Below are positions 60,050 to 64,000 of a DNA stretch of 64,000 nt, in pieces. The notes below the pieces were generated by a model. That model was not told the DNA's origin and did no database searches. It saw only the letters and a program-made list of their open reading frames with translations. The position numbers and the translations under genes were made by a program. Each line of letters starts with the position of its first letter. Positions within the stretch are counted from its first letter, which is position 1. Source of the DNA: Salvia splendens (lineage: Eukaryota > Streptophyta > Magnoliopsida > Lamiales > Lamiaceae); NCBI RefSeq assembly GCF_004379255.2, contig NC_056033.1, forward strand, positions 38,962,719-39,026,718, given 5' to 3'.

Positions 60050-60348
60050 TTGTGGACTTGTTGGCTACTGGTTCGAGCTCGGGTTCGAGCTAAGAAGAGA
60101 GTGATTCGAGTAAGGAAAAGGCGTGGAAGCTGAAGCACGATTTCAGCTCAAGGCGCCAGCTTCATCGACAGCCGTTGGATCAGATTTAGTTGAGTGGATT
60201 AGATCATGACCATTGATCATAGAATAGCCGTTGATTAGTTTTTTCCGTTTAAATTTGTTTTCGCCGTCTTAGCTATAAGGGACTTCTCTCAATATCCCCA
60301 ATTTTAGATTGTATCAATTCAATTGAGATGCAATACAAAATTCCTATT
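60050..60348 (+). other. LTR-like fragment
   Basis: The segment ends in TTTAGATTGTATCAATTC..AATACAAAATTC and contains CAGCCGTTGGATCAGA. This resembles the 3' part of a Ty1/copia-type LTR. No partner LTR or target repeat was found. Confidence 0.3.
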
Positions 60349-60698
60349 TATTAGAAATGGGTCACTCACCCTTTAAAAGATCTTATAAGGGGGAGAGTTA
60401 TCCATATTTATATAGACAAGTTAGGATCTTTACTAAGTCGATGTGGGACAAGAATTAAGGGTTTTAACACGCCCCCCACGCGTGGGCCGGAATGACACAT
60501 CAGACTTCCATTATGTGGGTAGGCAAGAAAAGAGATAAAAAGATAAAATTCATCATCGACTTGGTCCGCTCTGATACCATATTAGAAATGGGTCACTCAC
60601 CCCTTAAAAGGCTTTATAAGGAGGAAAATTATCTATACTTACATAGACAAGCTAGGATCTTCACCAAATAGATGTGGAACAAGAATCATGAGTTTTTC
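60349..60698 (-). mobile_element. TRIM-like mini LTR retrotransposon (second copy)
   Basis: Same family as 34342-34751. The left repeat is 60349-60469 (121 bp). The right repeat, from 60580, is more diverged and ends near 60698. Between them, GCTCTGATACCA at about 60568-60579 is the exact complement of the TGGTATCAGAGC primer site, so the element runs on the minus strand. It has no coding capacity and no clear target repeat. Confidence 0.82.
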
Positions 60699-61287
60699 GT
60701 CTCGTTGCTCAAATCGTTCCAGACGTTCTCGCCAACAATAGTACTTATATGCAAAAGTGTTTGGCGTAATACAAGTATTTCTACTTTGGAGAAATTGAAT
60801 GGCTCCAAATGAAAATAACATCTACTATTAAAATGATCGACTATAAAAAAAATAGTGTATGGATAGTCACTCAATTTTTTTATAATCATATTTGTACCAC
60901 GTTGTCTTGGTTAGGCCATCTGCAACGATGTCTCTTATTCGTCTTTTAACCGTCTCATTCCTTAACTATTCATGGGCCCCATTGTACTTTTCACTCCATC
61001 TCTTAACTAATAGACAGAACCTGCAACCTTCCATCTCTTATCCGTCTCTTATCTCATCCCTTAACTATTCATTCAATTTCATTTTTTATTTTTATTTCCA
61101 ACAAATTCAATTAATAAAAACACACTTCATTAAATAAAATAAAATTACAACTTAAAATTCTTAAAAAAAAAAAACATAATTAAAAATCCTAAAAAAATTA
61201 AAAATACATAATTTAATTTCTTCCGCTCACTCTCTCTAAATTCAAAATCTCAAAGCGCAAAGAAGCAGAAGAAAGATCATGTGCGTC

Positions 61288-62541
61288 TACCGGTTGCCAA
61301 ATTTTGCTCAAATGTGCTCCATTAGATCATCTTGGAGTTGGGCGTGGGCGGTAGAATCACGTGTCCTTGCCCGAATAGACAACCGATCTTGCAAAGACGG
61401 ATGCACTCCACTGCGAGGCGGACTACTTGCGGTAGAGCTTCCGAGGGTTTCTGGGTCAAACCAATTTCCTGCCCCGGGTCCTTCGTCGGCGACAATCATG
61501 TTGTGCAAGATTATGCACGTATACATGATGTCGACCATACTCTCCATGAACCTCGTACGAGTCGGGGCTTTGATAATGTTGAAGCGCGCTTGGAGAACCC
61601 CGAACGCACTCTCCACATCCTTGCGAGCAGCCTCCTGCTTCTGCGCAAAAAGAGCCTGCTTTTCGTTCACCGGCCTGTTGAACGTCTTCACGAAGGTTGG
61701 ACACTTCGGGTAGATGCCGTCGGCAAGATTGTACCCCATTTTATACTACCGGTTGTTAGCGATGAAGTTGATGGCCGACGCTTTACCATCCAAAACTTCG
61801 GCGAAGAGGTCGGATTGGTTGAGCACGTTGACGTCGTTGTTCGATCCGGGGACCCCGAAGTAAGCATGCCAAATCCATAGCCGGTAGTCGGCAACGGCCT
61901 TGAGTATAACAGTGGGGTGGGTGCCTTTGTGGCCGCTCGTGTATGACCCTCTCCACGCCATAGGGCAATTCTTCCATTGTCAATGCATGCAATCGACGCT
62001 GTCAAGCATCCCGGGGAATCCGTGCACTTCTTCGTGAAGGTTGAACAGAAACTGACAATCTGCCGTGCTTGGCTTCCGGAGAAATTCGTCGGTGATGGCT
62101 TCCCGGACGCCTTTGCAGAATTGGATCAAGCACATTCTCCCAGTGCTTTCTCCAATGTGGAGGTATTCGTCGAACAAATCCGTCGTTTGTCCAGTCGCAA
62201 GCTGGCGGATTGCTGCTGTACATTTCTGCAGCGTCGTGTGGCTGGGATGCCCGACGGCGTCGAACCCTTCTTGGAAGAACTCTTCACGGGCTTCCAATGT
62301 ATTTGCGATGTAGAGAAATAGCGGTCGCCGCATGCGGAAACGCGCGACGGAAGTAGGTATCTCCCTATACCGGGTTATCACAGAAGTAGTCGCGTACTAA
62401 CCTTGCGGCGGCTTCCTCCCGGTTACGATGGATGTAAGTCTAAGATCGTCTTTGGGGCGGCGCGGCTTCCTCCGCCTCCCTACGTCGATCTTCTTCAAGT
62501 GATTCTTCCATTATTTGAAGCATTTGCTCAAATGGATCCAT
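61288..62541 (-). pseudogene. Harbinger-type transposase (DDE_Tnp_4, HARBI1/ALP1-like), inactive
   Basis: From the ATG at 62541 the frame begins MDPFEQMLQIMEESLEED. It stops early at a TAG after PPQRRS (near 62440). A further TAG and a one-base shift occur near 62365-62380. The main part then reads in order: RRPLFLYIANTLEAREEF, GMLDSVDCMH with the first catalytic Asp, SNNDVNVLNQSDLF with the second, and KDVESAFGVLQARF with the Glu. In-frame stops replace a Trp codon after DCMH (about 61979), a Gln codon near 61745 and a Trp codon near 61308. The normal stop is at 61288. Harbinger transposases cut and paste at TWA sites. With this many lesions the copy cannot be active. Confidence 0.88.
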
Positions 62542-62963
62542 GAATGGATTAACTTTGGTAGAAGAATAAAAGAGATGATTTGAGATGAAAATTGGAGAGG
62601 AAAGAGAGATGATTTGAGAAGAATAGATGTGTGTTTGAGTGTATGAAATAGGAGTATTTATAGAATAAAAAAGAAAAAAAAAGAATTTTTTTTAAAATTA
62701 CTGTGGAAAGGTTTAATTTTTTAATTTTTTTTATTAAGTTCGAATTATTTTAAAAAAATGATTTATTGCGTCAGCGTGACGACGCCCACTCGCGGGCCGG
62801 CGAGTGGGCGTCACGCATAGCGCCGGAGCGCGCCACGTCGCGCGAGCGCATGGCGAGACAGCTCGCGCGCCGTCTCGGTGGGACGGGCGTCTCTGCGGGC
62901 TGGGGATGAGACGGGACGCTGCAACGCGTCCCACGGCCGTCTCATCTCGGAGGGACGAGATAA

Positions 62964-63725
62964 GAGCATCCACAATGGGGCGCCCTAAGGCGCGCCACAT
63001 CAGCAGTTTTATCCTCCTACCCTTCCACCTGCAATGGGGCGCTCTAAGGCGCGCCCTATATGTTTTAATATTGTTCTGTTAATTAATTTAAATGTTTTTA
63101 AATATATAATGCAAACTAATTTAAAAACACAATGAGTAACCAAAAACAGACGAATATTGCATTAATAATTACACAGAAGTTACACGATTTAAGTTGGCTA
63201 ATCTATGCAATTCCCAACTTCCGGCGCAACTCATCGATCGACCCTCGGAGAACGGCCGATATTCGTCGGGTTCTGTACCCGGCCAACGCGCCTCCCCAAA
63301 CATCGGACTGCTGGGATTTGCATCCATTTCGTCGAAATAATAAAAATGTGAGTTTCGAGAGTGAAATCGTGAAAACTAAACGTTACAAATGAAGGTGGGG
63401 TAAGGGTATTTATACAAAAATTAAAAAACGCGTGGCATCGTCCGCGACCATCGTCCGCCGATCCTGCAATGGGGCGCCCGATGGCCCGGACGATAGCCCA
63501 TCGTCCGCACCCATCGTCCGCGGAGCCCACAATGGCGCGGACGATGGCGTGGACGATAGGTCATCGTCCACAGTTGACCATCGTCCACGCTTCAACTGCG
63601 GACGATGCATCGGGCGTGAGCGTAGGACGCGGACGATGGCAAGCACCCACAATAGGGCGGACGATGGCGCCCGAGGACGATGGCACGCATCGAGCGTGCC
63701 ATCGGCCGTCCCATTGTGGATGCTC
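62964..63725 (-). mobile_element. Nested PIF/Harbinger-like MITE
   Basis: The ends GAGCATCCACAATGGGGCG (left) and GAGCATCCACAATGGGACGG (right end, reversed) are flanked by TAA at 62961-62963 and 63726-63728. The right part (about 63430-63720) contains many GGACGATG/CATCGTCC octamers. On the minus strand, TATAAATA at 63407-63414 precedes an ATG at 63327 that opens a 52-codon frame ending at 63169. The element lies inside the right end of the 60914-63759 transposon. Confidence 0.87.
63169..63327 (-). pseudogene. Remnant ORF inside the nested MITE
   Basis: The 52-codon frame begins MDANPSSPMFGEARWPG and ends HRLANLNRVTSV. It lies about 80 bp after a TATA box, the same layout as in the elements at 10219-11040 and 7438-8355. 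I do not recognise the protein. It is probably a deletion remnant of an element-encoded ORF. Confidence 0.4.
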
Positions 63726-63762
63726 TAAGGGACACCCGCGAGATGCGTTGCTGGTGCCCTTA

Positions 63763-64000
63763 GAAGGGGCAGCTCTCTCTCTCTCTTCTGTCAATTAAAT
63801 TATTCTGCCATATGTCCTATGATAGTCTATTGATTTCATATGTAGGGCAGTTTCAGCCAAGTTGGTGCAACCATACGTTGGGCTATTAGGTGAGATTAAT
63901 TTAGGACCGATGCAAGCATGCAGCATAATACCGTGAGTTTATTCGATCACATGTTGAATTATTGGATGAGACTTTTCAAAGAGCGAAGCTGAATACTATT
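63763..64000. other. Unassigned right edge of the window
   Basis: A CT microsatellite (about 63772-63787) and then AT-rich sequence. No gene is seen. Confidence 0.5.

Larger units (their letters stand above)
60914..63759 (-). mobile_element. PIF/Harbinger DNA transposon with decayed transposase
   Basis: The inverted ends GGCCATCTGCAACG (left) and GGGCACCAGCAACG (right end, reversed) are flanked by TTA at 60911-60913 and 63760-63762. The right subterminal region (about 62770-62960) is strongly GC-rich. A TATAAA box (62657-62662, minus strand) precedes the transposase frame. A different MITE (62964-63725) is inserted in the right end. The second ORF of complete Harbinger elements (Myb-like) is missing. 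Confidence 0.87.

Noticed and set aside
61279..62321. Plus-strand frames across 61.3-62.3 kb
   Set aside because: They are antisense shadows of the transposase, which has clear DDE motifs on the minus strand.
62734..63798. Overlapping frames on both strands at the right end
   Set aside because: They arise from the GC-rich terminal region and the repeated GGACGATG octamer; no frame has protein-family features.

Overview
This window is nuclear DNA from a flowering plant: AT-rich, with split genes that use GT-AG introns, plant-specific families and many plant transposon types. A plastid-type monoterpene synthase (TPS-b) and a glutelin-type-D-like cupin suggest an asterid, perhaps a Lamiales/Lamiaceae species. 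That placement is inference, because no marker gene settles it.

Five genes look intact: an intronless GATL-type GT8 glycosyltransferase (3956-5068, +); a DA1-family LIM/UIM peptidase with 11 coding exons (19665-15660, -); a seven-exon TPS-b monoterpene synthase of 593 codons (24883-22111, -); an F-box/FBD/LRR gene (28539-30826, +); and a four-exon two-domain cupin of 338 codons (58239-54543, -). Broken genes are an N-terminal fragment of an MCTP/FTIP C2-domain protein (933-1076), an LYK4/LYK5-like LysM receptor kinase pseudogene (13582-15267), and two decayed copies of the cupin (36664-35583 and 32505-32412). The three cupin copies are the remains of a local duplication series in which only the right-most copy survived.

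Transposons fill most of the rest. By position: a 44/22-bp minisatellite (1-535); a (TA)n-flanked element (1359-2369); a Harbinger-type MITE with TTA target repeats (7438-8355); a hAT-like element (9004-9693); another TTA-flanked element (10219-11040); a 2.1-kb Mutator-like element that is almost one large hairpin (11262-13343, 9-bp target repeat); fold-back elements (26793-27527, 33266-33546, 47576-47727); a Tourist-like element (31241-32104); two TRIM-like mini-retrotransposons (34342-34751, 60349-60698); a full-length but dead Ty3/gypsy element, probably of the CRM lineage (38330-46993), with a 1.5-kb probable solo LTR nested in it (43478-44960); a 3.5-kb probable solo LTR (47759-51246); many Stowaway-like MITEs, two with a second one nested inside; and a Harbinger element with a decayed transposase (60914-63759), itself hit by another MITE (62964-63725).

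The largest structure not explained by a single element is an inverted duplication with arms of about 1 kb (about 37870-38321 plus 46994-47450, against about 52540-53560). The gypsy element split its left arm and the 3.5-kb LTR sits in its spacer. I found no tRNA, rRNA, CRISPR array or operon-like system. The genes are ordinary single plant loci and do not form an obvious shared pathway.
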